Assembly (NCBI RefSeq): GCF_002127325.2
Contig: NC_035441.2
Location: 149,276,140-149,340,139 of the forward strand
DNA length: 64,000 nt
From: Helianthus annuus
Lineage: Eukaryota; Streptophyta; Magnoliopsida; Asterales; Asteraceae
Direction of reading: 5' to 3'
The notes under the pieces were generated by a model. That model did no database searches. It saw only the letters and a program-made list of their open reading frames with translations, and was not told the DNA's origin. Shown here in pieces: positions 1 through 11,991 of this stretch (the first letter of the stretch is position 1; every line of letters begins with the position of its first letter). The translations under genes were made by a program, and so were the position numbers.

Positions 1-1307
1 TATCAGTTAGGTATGTATTCCTATCTTTTCAAATAAATTTAAGGGTTCCAAATGGTAAATCTTAGTAGAATTATAGGGAAAAAGAGTTCTTGTAAGTATA
101 TATGGTCGTGGTTACTTTTATTTTCTCAAGAGCTTTTAATAAAGGTAAAACGATTCTCTATAAGTTTTTAGATGTTTTGTGTCTTAGCACACTTTTGGTT
201 ACAGGCTTCCTAATGCATTAATAATCGCAAAGAGAAATCTTATACTTTCCATGGCGTCCCAATCTTATAGGGTTCCCGTCGTTCATCTTGTCGCACGAGT
301 TTCGAGACTGATGATCAAATGAAATAGTGTTTGATATCGGAATTATAGATGTATACGAGAGATTCCTGATAATTAAGTCTAAAATTATCATTGACATACT
401 TGTTCGTGATTTATCCCTAATTGTCAATCATTATGATCTTCGGATTTCCTCATAGATATACATATCTATATAATCATATATTTCACATACTGTAATATAC
501 ACACCATTTATCAGGTCAATGTATTTAACAGATTCACATTTCCAAAAACAGGTCGGACATCAAGTCATGGTACTATTTAGGGAATTCCATTATCATAACA
601 TATACCCCATCTCACCCGGTCTCGCCGGAGAGCTACCCCCATCTCACCTGGACAAGCTGGAGTGTATACCACATCATACCCAGACTTGCCGGAGAGGTAG
701 TTATCATTGTATTTCCCATAAATAGAATTTTCTCAATTAATGATTTCAGAAGTACATCATTTATTATGGCTTGTATCAAGGAACAAGGAAATTAGTATTC
801 TCATGATGGATCATATTCTAGAACCGAGTAGTATTAATAAACAAGAAATAACAGTGGCCAAGTGTTATTGCTTATTTATCATACAGGCACTGTTCTAGTC
901 ATCATCCTCATGGGATACCAATAACCATCACACTTTATCTACGCAAGTACTTGGCTTATTTCAAAGCTTTATCCTAAGGCATTTTTCTTAGATTCAAGTC
1001 TAGATACTGTCCTGGTTGTTACCAGTGAATATCAATATCCTAACCCTTTCATTTAAGCATAAATATTATTATGGTTGTGGCTTTCTTTTGTTTTAAAAAT
1101 AGAGTTTCAAATATATCATTGTCTCTATTGACACTATGGCTAGGTTCAATGTGATGATTATGCTTACAGTTAACTTTGTTTAGGCCTATAAAATCTTAGA
1201 TTCCGTTACAAGGAATAATTCATTGAGACAGATGCCATTTTTAAAACATAGTAGGTTTCATGGTTTATCCTTATAATAACTTCATGTTTTCATATGAATT
1301 ACCAATG

Positions 1308-1334
<27 letters not shown>
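1308..1334. repeat. (TA)n microsatellite in R1
   Basis: About 27 bases of TA. The same site in R2 (21648-21707) is about 60 bases long. This is the largest length difference between the two R copies and explains why the offset changes from 20339 to 20374. Confidence 0.95.
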
Positions 1335-1339
<5 letters not shown>

Positions 1340-4159
1340 CAAATGAAATTTTCAAATCTCTAGTTTAATATTTAAACTTATGTAATACACACATATATGT
1401 ATAATATTAAATTATTTTGTAATATTTTTAATTTATAACAATATAACTATATAACCGATGGTACCAATCATCGAGCTTATTCCCATTACTTTATTTATCC
1501 TTTTATAATAAAAATAGTAATATATTGAAATAAATTTCTGTCAAATATCATATTTTACTATTATTCAAGGTATCTGTCACTAGGCGATTCCTGTGACGGT
1601 GGTCAAATCACTGTTGATCATTCTTTCAACTAATAACTCTGAATTTAGTAATGTCCCATGACATTACTTCTTCAAATATATTTTCTATGGCATAAAACCA
1701 ATTAGCCCAGAAAAGGAAATATATCATTTTCTTTCAAATTAATGGCTATAACTTTATCAAATATAATATATTAATTAAATGACCCATGATATGTCTATAT
1801 ATAACTTTATCAAATCACGTACTATTGGTATCACCGTAAATGTTTTAAACAGATAAGCATATGGGTAACATATGTGTTACCCAAACACTTATATGTATAA
1901 ATACATATGTCTCATTGAAGAGTTTTAACATAAATTCACAAAAATTATATGGGATCCCAGGTAAGTTGTTATAGTTCTAGTTAAAATAAAGAATTTACTA
2001 ATATTTATTGAAATTTATGTTTAATATGGACCACTTAAACGGTTCCACCTTTTGGCTAATGCATATAAATAGAAGGGGTCATTCTTTACTATGGCTGTAA
2101 AGTAAAACATATGGTATAAACATATATTTATCACAACTTAAACGGTTATATTAATTTTTAACTATATTTATGAAATTTCAAATATAGTAACATATGTTTT
2201 GACACACTCACTGTTTAAATATAACTGTTTCACAATTCCTCTTAAATCTTGAACCCAGTTAAAACCCCACATACCGATAGTAATTACAAAAACTTAATCA
2301 TTGTAAGTATAACTGATAAACATTTAGGATTTTGGAAAAGGATATTTTTTTTATATAAATGTATCACAAAAAGGTGATAAAACTGTGAGAAAAGAGAATG
2401 GACTCACTATTTATATTTAATAATTTCTTCCCAAGTAACCATCTATATATCTATTCCAATTATCACATTCATATCTTTTCCTTTATAAGAATCATTTATA
2501 ATATACATTTAAGATTGAGAGGCATTATTTAGAAGAATATGTACATCGTATTTATGGGTTACCAAAAGATATATATATACTATACATAAATTATTTTCTG
2601 TAATTGAAAACTTTAGTTATAACAATATAGCGGATATAAGATTAAATATTAATATATAGTATAAGCTTAAAACACATAACATTTTTTTTTCCAAACCTTA
2701 TGTAGCGTACTTCATCCCATACCATCAAAGTATGTCTATTTAATACTTTTACTTCGTATAATATATTCGAGATCTATATTCAAGTATTCAATTAAATAGA
2801 TCTTTTATAGATTCACGTAACCGACTTTATAAAATTTATTTGTGTCACGGTTACATCACTGATATTTTATTACCACGGTTATTTTGTGAGAATCTCCGTC
2901 TCCATTATTTAACCAATCACAATTCAATCTCATCTCTTTTATCTTCATTATAATCTTTAAAGTATAAGGACTTCGAAACTACTTCTACTGAAGTAAGTTT
3001 AACATCCAATTTATTAACTCAACCAATTTACTAATACTGTATTATTTAGTTATTATATGTCAGCCAGCTGACTCGAATACTTTTCTTTATAATTTAGGAT
3101 ACTACAACCCTATAATTAATATGACTAGTTAATCTTGTAGTTAATCTTGTATTAACTATTTCCATGCATAAGACCTATTCTAGACATACCTTAATATTAA
3201 AGATTTGTAGAAATGCTTTCAACGTTTACTTAGGTCTTCTACGAAGTCCAACCAACTCAAATCTCAAAAAAAAAAAAATTAAATGATTTTATTTAATCAT
3301 GACTATCCATCATATTCATTTAATCATTTATTTTATCGGTAAGTATTTTAGTAGAAATCTTTACAAGTAATGCCAACATCAGTTAATTCATAAAATTATG
3401 AAAGTATGAAGTCTTATGGCCAACTGGTTACGAACCAGAAGGGATAAAATGGAGTGGGAAATTGGTATACTTAGGTTTCAAAACTTGCTTTGGCTCAATC
3501 CACCGAAGCAATCTTTTAAATTTTATTAATTCTTAAAATCCTTTCGGTTAATTTAATAACTTTGGTTTTATTTATTTAAATATAAATTATTTTGAAACAA
3601 TATTATTAAAACCACGAAGGTTTAAAGCTTTATACCATATATTTCAATATGTATTTTAAACCAAAGTAAATGATTGGTTCCAAAAGAGAATCATAAACAT
3701 AACTGCTTTGTTAATAACTAACTTAGTTTGATGTATATTATTTATTTGGGTAGGTGGTATTAATTATCACAGACAAATTTCTGGTACAAACATTTGGGTA
3801 CAATCATAAAAATAGATTGATTAAAAACGAACATTGCGACTTATGTATTTATATATATAATTATTACAAGCTACAACTGGAATTCAAAACAGACTAGTGA
3901 TTATGCATCCGTGACTTATTTTAGTTTATCTAGGTTATAAGAGTATTATGCTCAACATGCCTTTATGTAAGGTTTATTCTACCTCTTTCCCCTGCTAGGT
4001 TGTTTATTTAATGGGCAAAGTTTCTTTAAAATTTCTGGTTCATAGGTGGCATGGGTGCTAGTACTGGTTTGGCGGTTCAACTATTTAATATAAGTTGGCA
4101 TTTACTGCTGTAGTGGCTAACATATGGAGATTTACCCATTGTTTGTCTAATTCATCTTC

Positions 4160-4492
4160 TCATGGTAGGTTATTGCCTTTTTCCTGAGTTTGTGCATTTG
4201 TTTTCTTATTAATTATTACTCCCTTTGGTTGTGACGTCTTTATTTTCTTTATTTTCTTTTGACTTTTTCTAATAATTTTACTTTTCTTCTTAGTGGTAAA
4301 TGGTTTCTCAGACTGTGCCTTACGAATAAATATTCTTTTCTCAATATCCGCTGAGCATCCTAAGGGATTTGGTTGGAATGAGGTTCCCTTATCTTTTGGC
4401 GAACTATCTAATTGACGATAGATGTCCGAAATTCTTTGCTTACCCATATTGTAGACTAACAAATAGACAATTAATATAAAACACATAATCAT
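4160..4492 (-). CDS. Unknown 110-residue ORF just inside the R1 primer site
   Basis: A minus-strand ORF starting about 75 bases downstream of the primer binding site, where gag or a pre-gag frame would begin. It is intact in both R copies (also 24534-24866). The N-terminus is hydrophobic (about residues 1-15); the rest is basic, with lysine-rich runs around residues 70-90. An internal Met at residue 16 (MGKQRISDIY) may be the real start. I recognise no domain and see no zinc knuckle. It could be a degenerate gag start or chance. Conservation between two copies this similar is weak evidence for function. Confidence 0.25.
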   Translation of the reverse strand: MIMCFILIVYLLVYNMGKQRISDIYRQLDSSPKDKGTSFQPNPLGCSADIEKRIFIRKAQSEKPFTTKKKSKIIRKSQKKIKKIKTSQPKGVIINKKTNAQTQEKGNNLP

Positions 4493-4567
4493 ATAAGTTA
4501 TTTCCTAACACAGAATTCAAAACTTAAGTGTCAGCAGAACACTTCTTTGGCTTGAACCAGTGGCATA

Positions 4568-4579
4568 GCTCTGATACCA
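4568..4579 (-). other. Primer binding site, initiator-Met tRNA (R1)
   Basis: The minus strand reads TGGTATCAGAGC, the classic complement of the 3' end of plant initiator tRNA-Met used by Gypsy and Copia elements. It lies a few bases inside the LTR end at about 4586, which fixes R on the minus strand. Confidence 0.85.
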
Positions 4580-4585
4580 CCTTCT

Positions 4586-6147
4586 TTCACAACCCCTGAT
4601 CCCTTATACAAACACAGGAACGGGCGGCCGTGAGCCAGTTTCGGTGGTATCGCGTATTGTCTAATTTGGCAGCGGAATTTTTCATCAGGACCGTAGTTAG
4701 GAAATATTTTATCAGAGTAAAACCACCATATTTTCATAATATTAAACACATGGGATAAAACCCAAGTTTTGCAGTACACACGTTTTCATAGGAATAAATC
4801 GTATTTTATTTAATAAAAACATGTATTTTATCTTAGGTAACTTTATAGCCACTTTTCCAAGCCTTCAGTGCTCTCCAGCTGGCTTATATTGGCTTCACAC
4901 TAAGTTACCTGAAACACGTGTTTAAAACATTTTATCAGCAGGAAATACTGGTGAGTGAATCCCAGTTTAATCAAGTTTAAATAAAAATAATTTCACAGTG
5001 AACAGTATTGAGGGCGCATCCCGCAATTACATTTGTTTCCAAGTTATATCAATTATCACCCGTCGGTACAGTCAGACCTGACTTGTGGAAATGTTACTCC
5101 TTAACCAGGTGGTAACAAATTTTGTATACAAAACCCCAACATACCCACGATAATTGTATTCTTACAAATACTCAATAACTGCCTTGTATATATTAATTAA
5201 GTGAGGTTTTGTAAAAACATTTAACAAAAAGAGGATTACTCACAAAAATGAGTATATAAAAAGAAGGATCACTCACATTGCTATTATAGGGCTTTCCTTT
5301 GTGACTTCCTGGTTATAATCTTAGTAATAAACAATGCACACGTGTTAGTATAATAACCCATTTTAACATTAGTAATACTCTCCCCGAGACGGCATTCCAA
5401 CGACTACGTCGGGCAGAACCACGACAGCCGTTACGGAACCCTAGATCAATCGGGCAGAGTATCTAATACGTATCCAGGGGTTATGATACTTACAACGAGG
5501 CAGAGCTTCGCTAATTAGGGGGTATAATACCAGCGTATTATCTCTACTATGTAGAAATTGAGAGAGAATCGAGAGAAATGAACGAATTGACTGAAGGCCC
5601 GATGCGTTCTATTTATAGGTGCTGATCTTGCTTCTCTCGCGGCCCGCGTAAAACAAGCAAAGGGCCTACGCGGCCCGCGTTGACTCTGGTCAACGTGTAG
5701 CTGGGCTGAGTCATTGACTAGGTTTGCCAGGTGTTGGGCCACGTGGCCGCACCGGGCTGCGCCACCTTTTGAACCTCTCGCGGCCCGCGTTAACTAATCG
5801 AGGATCTTTACGCGGCCCGCCTAAACTTATATTTTCTTGTTTTTAATTATTTTTAATAATATAATGTATTTCGGGCTCGGTTTTCACATACGGGGTGTAT
5901 TTTAGGAAGTGTAGGGTGTCAGAAAAATATTCGGGAGGGTTGTTATATTTTTGGGTACAATTCCTGGATTACTTAATAAAATATATAGTGCACTCACATT
6001 AAGTATAGTAACCCAATCTACTTTATCCCTACGTCACGAGACAGAACCCCAACGAATTTAGGCAGAGCCTTGACATACGTTACGGGGCCCTACGTCAGTC
6101 GAACAGGGTATCAGTGGTCAAGGGTTAAAACACTTAAAATAAGGCAA
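4586..6147 (-). mobile_element. Family R LTR, R1 copy, truncated
   Basis: The minus-strand LTR ends ...GGGGTTGTGA next to the primer site and matches the solo LTR at 38686-40885 and the R2 LTR at 24960-27727. Only about 1.56 kb of about 2.2 kb is present. The sequence breaks off after AAGGCAA at 6147 and continues directly into the 3' part of an unrelated plus-strand element. R2 continues past the same point (after about 26523), so the break is a rearrangement and not an LTR end. The U3 promoter is retained. Confidence 0.8.
5609..5820 (-). promoter_or_regulatory. R1 LTR promoter: palindrome array, G-box and TATA box
   Basis: On the minus strand a TATA box TATAAATAG (5609-5617) is preceded by four copies of CGCGGCCCGCG or near versions at 5638-5648, 5669-5679, 5779-5789 and 5811-5820, with a 12-bp palindromic G-box GGCCACGTGGCC at 5737-5748. 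The same layout occurs in the solo LTR (39588-39879). Position upstream of TATA suggests U3 enhancer elements; the binding factor is unknown. Confidence 0.6.
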
Positions 6148-6547
6148 GTCGCCATGCACCACTACTGGAAATTACTTCTTGACAACAAATTTGCTGGCCA
6201 AATCCTTTGGATGTTTAATGGACCCCTGTTTCGCTCGAATCTTCGTACGAACCTCATTACTTCCCTGTTCCCTTGATTGGCAACTGATATAACAAAACGC
6301 TAACCACCATACCATGATTTTCACCGATCACAAGATGAGCCCCAGGCGTTGTAAAGTATCTATAGATCGAGTTCGTCGGAACTCACTTCAAGCCATTGTT
6401 TTAGATCCATTTTCGGGACGAAAATTCTTTCAAGTTGGGGATGATGTGGTACCCGCGGGAAAATCCACAGTCATCCTGAGTTAACACCTTGCCGTTTTGG
6501 ATTACCTATCAAATTTCGGGACGAAATTTCTTTCAAGTTGGGGATGA
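6148..6547 (+). mobile_element. Truncated 3' internal end of the 5444-bp tandem retroelement
   Basis: Matches 11592-11991 and 17036-17435 base for base as far as I can follow, and begins abruptly at the R1 breakpoint. It holds the end of the internal region and the polypurine tract before the first LTR. An almost identical PPT-like stretch (TTCGGGACGAAA...TTGGGGATGATGTG) occurs twice, near 6411-6455 and 6512-6549. This remnant shows that the array once had at least one more unit to the left. Confidence 0.8.
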
Positions 6548-9216
6548 TGTGACAACTCGCAACTTAGAGCCTTTTGTCATACTCAGATGTAATCTATACG
6601 AACTCTATGTGACTAGTTAATGTATTAATTTATATTGGACGTTTATGAGTGTTTATACGTGATATGTGAAACTCGCTAAATATAAGACTCGTATTCCTTG
6701 TATCTGGGCCGAATATGCTTGGGCCGCTTACATCACAAGTACGGTCAGCATACACATGTTCACGTTTGAGTCGGGTATTATCGTACACATGTTATCTCAG
6801 GGCCGAGCGCGCAAGCACAAGCTCGAGTACACAAGCCCAAACACCCTTGTTGTTTATACCTTGGTTGGAAGCCCATTGAGAGCCCATTAGGGAGCCCGAT
6901 ACACCCCCCTTATGCGTATATATTCTTATCTAGGGTTGGAATCCTCATAATTTCGCAAACTAAAACAAACTCTAAATCCTCTTTACCCTCATACGCACGG
7001 CTGGTTTTCTCATCACCCTTGGGGTTTTGTCTTGTCACTCGAAGTCCGTTGATCTTGGCACCTCGGGTTTACCCCAAACACGGTTAGTACCATGTTATAA
7101 TGTTCATAGTTCGAGTTTGGTTAGTTGTTTGGTTGCATGGTTTGATTGTGAATAGCAAGATAATAACCAATAGTTTTAAATGCATGAATAATAGGATTTG
7201 ATTTAATGTATTGATGTTATGTTTTGTACATGAATGCAATCTTGATAAAACTGACATCAGCCATGTGAGCACTTCAGTAATACATATTAGATTATTATTA
7301 CACATTGTCAAATCATTAAATCGGTCCAATAAGAATGAACTGATATTTCATGTGGTCGGCTCATTATATCTAGTGGCCATGTGATTAGTCTCAATCAAAT
7401 CAGACAAAGTGGAGAATAATGGTAACATTGTCAGTAACTTAAAAGACTTGCTATGCATGATGTCACATGTTAAATTAGGTGAAAGAAATCTATTGTGATG
7501 TATTTGGCGGCTGTGTTTCATCATATGTATGTGGCTCTTTTATGTGGTGATCATCTAGTGGGCCGTACAAGGGTCCAATAGGGGGGCGGCTAGTGTATGG
7601 TTAATATAGTTAATTGTGTAAGGTCACGTGAAGCATCAAAAGGTTGTTGAACAATTCTAATTGTCATCATCTGATCATGTGCTTGTCGAAATCGAGATAG
7701 TGGGCTCGGCAATAGTGATAGTTTGAGGAAATAGATGCGCATTTAGTTTTGCATGACCGATGTGATTATATTGGTGTGATTAATGAGTTCTGGATTGTTC
7801 TTGTTTACATCTAATGGAGGGTTAAGCGGTTTAAAATTTAGGTTATGTTTAAATAACAATCATAATGCTTCATGAACATGTATTGCTTGCTAAGTCAATG
7901 TCGAGGTCCCTGTTGATTAATGATGTGCTGTTATCGATTCCTAGGGGTAGTCTGTTAAAGGAGTGTGGTTATACATGAAATCGTTGATGGCTTGTTGTTT
8001 TAGGGATTATTAATGCCATGTACAGTAGCACATAATAACTCATAAAAGAAATAAGGTGATAGCTGGGAGTTTGCACATAAAATCGGACCTGCTTGTTATT
8101 AGTTGTGGTATAATAAAGAGTAATGGGCTTGTTGTGTAAAAGGTTGGGCCGGGGAAGTGAAAGGGGGCCACACTAGGTTTTGCTAAACATAATAGGTGGG
8201 TTATAAGAACTTAAATGTTGTATTGCAAACTGTCTCATATTGGGTCGAGTGGGGTTTGTGAAGGGTCGATTATTTTAACTACTGGGCTGCATGACCCCGG
8301 GTCATCAGCTCAGCCCACATCGTAGCGATTATTGTGTACTATAGAATAATCATTGTTCTGGCTTGAATTGCTACTTAACTGTTATACGTGCCATATGTGA
8401 CAACCATTGATGTGATCTATGTGTAAACAAACTGTAAAACTGATCATTACCAAACACGCTTCTAGGTCGAGAGTATTGAACTTATTTAACGAGTAACTTG
8501 TCTAACCGAGCAAATCTAAGGTGAGTTCACTGCACTTTTCTCAAGCATGCGTCCCGGTGGTTTGGGACAACTGGTAAATACTTGGAAGGGAAACATTGGG
8601 TAAATAACTTAATCGGTTTTGGTTATTGCCTGGAGGGCAATGGGGGTGATTAGTTGATAGCGCTATTAGGTACTAATTATCTGGGTTTCACTATGGTTGT
8701 TTAGAGGCACACTCCTCGGTTACGTAAGGGCGGTTCCCCTAGGGTAACTAACTGGACAACATAGTGGGTTGCTAAGAGGCACACTCCTCGGTTACGTAAG
8801 GGCGTAGTCCCTAGGGTAACTAACTTGAGCAACATCGTAACACAACCTTGAATCGCATTAACATATATCTGGTAACACAACACGTTAACGAAACCTTGAA
8901 CTCACCAGCGTAGTCTGACACACTTGTTGCATGCTTGTAGGTAATTACTGAAGGAACTTGGGAACTTGCTGTCTGATGCTGCTGGAGTGGTTATGGTCAT
9001 GATAAACAATCATATCGATTGGGTTTCGACACACTTATACATATATACTTTTATGCTTCCGCTCAGTACTTGGGTTTTGGTTTAACTTTCAAACGATACA
9101 TTTATTTCAGTTTGGTAATTTATTATAACTTGTGTTTGATATGATTGGTGGCTCTTTGTTGAATCGTTACACCTCCATTAGGGACACGCCCTAGGTGGTA
9201 ATTTGGGGGTGTGACA
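6548..9216 (+). mobile_element. LTR 1 of the tandem Gypsy array
   Basis: Starts TGTGACAACTCGC after the polypurine tract and ends GGGGGTGTGACA directly before a tRNA-Met primer site: 2669 bp with TG...CA termini. Two more copies follow at steps of 5444 bp. LTR 1 differs from the others at only a handful of bases, for example A at 6772 where the others have G. It contains a TATA-like TATATA near 6917 and a tandem pair of about 60-bp repeats at about 8703-8826. Short ORFs inside it look like chance. Confidence 0.9.
8703..8826 (+). repeat. Tandem 60-bp duplication inside LTR 1
   Basis: Two copies of a unit with AGAGGCACACTCCTCGG, the palindrome-bearing GGTTACGTAAGGGCG and CCCTAGGGTAACTAAC. Both also occur in LTR 2 (from about 14147) and LTR 3 (from about 19591). 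Confidence 0.85.
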
Positions 9217-9219
9217 GTT

Positions 9220-9232
9220 TGGTATCAGAGCC
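9220..9232 (+). other. Primer binding site, initiator-Met tRNA (unit 1)
   Basis: TGGTATCAGAGCC three bases after the LTR end. The same site is at 14664-14676 in unit 2. LTR 3 is not followed by one, so LTR 3 is the 3' LTR of the array. Confidence 0.9.
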
Positions 9233-10249
9233 ACTGGTTATAGAGAACTCGGTTTTAAAAATGTTTTCATAAAACCAGACTATAACCGAATTGATCCAAA
9301 CGATGACCATGACACTCAGCTCCAGACTGCAAGGTTCGTTTCTCATCTACTAATGCATAGTATATCTAGTGTACACATATGTATAACATTACACGTGAAT
9401 TCACACTTGGCACAGCAGCATGAGCCCTTATATTACCAACCCTTGTTATGTGATCTGTTAGTGTGACACTATCCATTGATTATTGTAATTCTTAACCCTG
9501 TGATACCTTACGTTTGCTGTTTGGATGAGGGGAACCTTTTAGCGCGAGTTAAAAGGCACTGAGATAAGCATGCAAATTGCCTTATTATTATGGGTGCACA
9601 CATAATAATAATGTGGGGTGCATGTGAGTCCCAGTGAGGTTTAACGAGTGTGAGAGGGGTTCCGCTCTGTTAATTGACGTTATGTTAGAACACAACAGTC
9701 CATGGGAGTCATAGCAGTGATTGTCTCCTACTCGAACATGATCTTTTCACTCCTTTCTGAATCCTTACAAATCTCGATGCTATCAAGTATTATCTGAACA
9801 CACATCTGAACGCCTAGCGAAACGTGTAGAATGTTAGGTGCTTGAACGAACGTCCTTGAGCTGGTCTATACCTTTCTCGCTTCTCTTCGTTTGCTGGGAC
9901 TCTATGTATTGACGTCTTAGACTCCGAAGTGTGATCACTTCGGCAACACTCTCGCAGCATACCGTGTATTACTCAATCGACTTACTAGATCGATAGACAA
10001 AAGGGTGAGCGTAGTATTTTACCGACCTCAGTATTTGGACAACCCTGATTACCGGCAACGAACACCAGCGAATTGGCTTCAAACGGATCATTCACCCTAG
10101 TTAGCGACTTATGGGAGTCAACTCTTACAAACCAAACGGGACATACACGATGACAATGGACTGTAGAAAGGAATGGATAACTGCCAGTGCAACGAGCGGC
10201 GCCTTAGGACGCGGCACGGAATGTGTTATGATGGACCATGTTGGTGAAA

Positions 10250-11400
10250 GATCGTAGGGCTCTGTTTCGAGCAACAATAGTAGAGGCAACAGTCACGGCA
10301 ACATCAAGGCACTCGTAATCGTAGTCTATAGTAGGGAAATGAAGGTGCCTACGGCATGGATCGCCCATTGTTAAATCAAGAAGACAACAACCAAGGGAAC
10401 GACAGAAGTACTAGAAATCCTCGTAACAATAGCAACAACATTGGAAATGATGCTCGTGGAGGGGCATTTAGGATTGGCGTGAGCGACGCCAGGAATACAA
10501 CAGCATGGTGGCCTGCACGTTCTTGATAACGAATCGACTGACGGCAAGTCAATTGAAACCTTATATGTTCGTTGGGATGCAAACTTGATCTCGTGGGTCA
10601 ACTGTTCGACATTGACCTACTTCCCAATACTCTCGTAAGTTTTGACATGGTCGTTGACATGGACATGGTTATCTATGTATCAAGCAGAAAATTCTCTGCA
10701 AAAAGAAAATCGTGCGTTCCCTCTCCCCAGTGGGGAATCCTTATCAGTTTAAGATCATCGTGGTGGTGCCGTTGTTGGCATTGTCACAGTCATGGAAGCC
10801 CAGAAGTGTCTACGGAAGGGCTACTCTGCTATACTATCTCTTGTCACCGATTCGCCATTTTAAGAAAGGAAGATCGAGCGTCTTCCACTTATCCATGAAT
10901 TGTCTGACCTGCCTTCTGAAGAGTGAGCTGGTTTACTTCCACATTGTTAGGCGGAATTTCAGATTGACCTTATGCAATTTCAGATTCCTTATGGGAAATA
11001 GAAATCCCTTAGGTTCGCTAGATACTATCACAGCTTCATCATAGGATTTTCGAAGGTTTCGCAACTTCAACCTCCTTAGCATAGCGGGGAGTTGTGAATT
11101 CCTGAGAAATAAAATCGGAGAACGTCTTTGCAGCTTTTGAAACCCAACCCTACAACACGCGGAGCATCGCTTCTATCCGAGGGTACCGATGATCCAGCGA
11201 TATACCATGATGGTGTTACGGAGAGGAACTGCACGACCTACAACCTCCGGTGGAAACCGTGGTCATTGGATTTAAGTGGGAGGCATTACTTGGACGGTAC
11301 CGAATGCACCAATTAGACCGATCACAAGGGCCTCCAGTGCACCCTTGTTTCAATAGAGCTAACCATGTGAAGGCATCGTTAGATGGAACTTCCGAACGAA
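10250..11400 (+). pseudogene. Decayed gag-protease-RT-RNase H of a Tekay/Del-like Gypsy element (unit 1)
   Basis: Frame-broken traces appear in the normal order. First, an Asn/Gly-rich gag tail followed by NARG-type text (GNDARGGAFRIG, about 10440-10490). Next, a protease-end motif GCKLDLVGQLFDIDLLP (about 10575-10625) that resembles the usual GC-L-LAGHxFDIDLxP of chromoviruses. Then AQKCLRKGYSA near 10800, the RT-leader AEFQIDL (10953 region), a FIIGFSKV remnant of the RT/RNase H join (about 11035), and RNase H traces such as SEGTDDPAIYHDG and GRHYLDGTECTN (about 11175-11310). RT core and integrase are missing. Stops and frameshifts are many, so no protein is made. Confidence 0.65.
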
Positions 11401-11991
11401 CACGAGATTAGGAGAACTAAACCCACGCATCCCTGTAGACGAACCTTATCACTCTCACTTGTCATCGCCGCCAGAAGTGAAGCAGTCACAGTTACACGCG
11501 TTTGTCGTGTTGTAACACTAACCTTTACCCACCAAACTCTGTTTTGGACACTCGCGCGACCGCAATGTAACGAACCTCCCTGTTGTGCCATGTCGCCATG
11601 CACCACTACTGGAAATTACTTCTTGACAACAAATTTGCTGGCCAAATCCTTTGGATGTTTAATGGACCCCTGTTTCGCTCGAATCTTCGTACGAACCTCA
11701 TTACTTCCCTGTTCCCTTGATTGGCAACTGATATAACAAAACGCTAACCACCATACCATGATTTTCACCGATCACAAGATGAGCCCCAGGCGTTGTAAAG
11801 TATCTATAGATCGAGTTCGTCGGAACTCACTTCAAGCCATTGTTTTAGATCCATTTTCGGGACGAAAATTCTTTCAAGTTGGGGATGATGTGGTACCCGC
11901 GGGAAAATCCACAGTCATCCTGAGTTAACACCTTGCCGTTTTGGATTACCTATCAAATTTCGGGACGAAATTTCTTTCAAGTTGGGGATGA

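Larger units (their letters stand above)
1..4585 (-). mobile_element. Family R LTR retrotransposon, internal region, copy R1 (partial)
   Basis: Nearly identical to 20341-24959, and read on the minus strand because its primer binding site (4568-4579) and the matching polypurine tract of the second copy (20109-20121) both point that way. The copy enters the window already in progress: about 236 bases nearest the polypurine tract lie off the left edge. The region is AT-rich and has no recognisable gag, protease, RT, RNase H or integrase in any frame. This fits a large non-coding retrotransposon derivative (LARD) that would depend on enzymes supplied in trans. The only notable frame is a 110-residue ORF beside the primer site. 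Differences from R2 are scattered single bases plus a shorter TA tract. Confidence 0.75.
9217..11991 (+). mobile_element. Internal region, unit 1 of the tandem Gypsy array
   Basis: 2775 bp between LTR 1 and LTR 2. It opens with primer site TGGTATCAGAGCC (9220-9232) and closes with a purine-rich tract ending GGGGATGA before the next LTR. Autonomous Tekay/Del elements usually have internal regions roughly twice as long, so much of pol is deleted. The coding traces are listed separately. The region is identical to unit 2 except for occasional single bases (for example C at 10889 against G at the matching 16333). Confidence 0.85.

Noticed and set aside
5515..5742. ORF across the R1 LTR promoter (and 25815-26117 in R2)
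   Set aside because: Runs through the palindrome array and TATA; lengths differ between copies because of single changes.
6155..6170. CACTACTGG as a CACTA end
   Set aside because: No A-rich continuation, no inverted partner; it is internal to the tandem element.
6666..7329. ORFs inside the tandem LTRs (repeated at +5444 and +10888)
   Set aside because: Non-coding LTR sequence, no family resemblance, and repetition follows from the array.
9180..9235. TGGTATCAGAGCC taken as a tRNA gene fragment
   Set aside because: Only the primer-site stretch is present, placed exactly after an LTR end.
11383..11736. 117-residue ORF and overlapping ORFs in the array internal regions
   Set aside because: Out of frame with the recognisable decayed pol traces; shadows.
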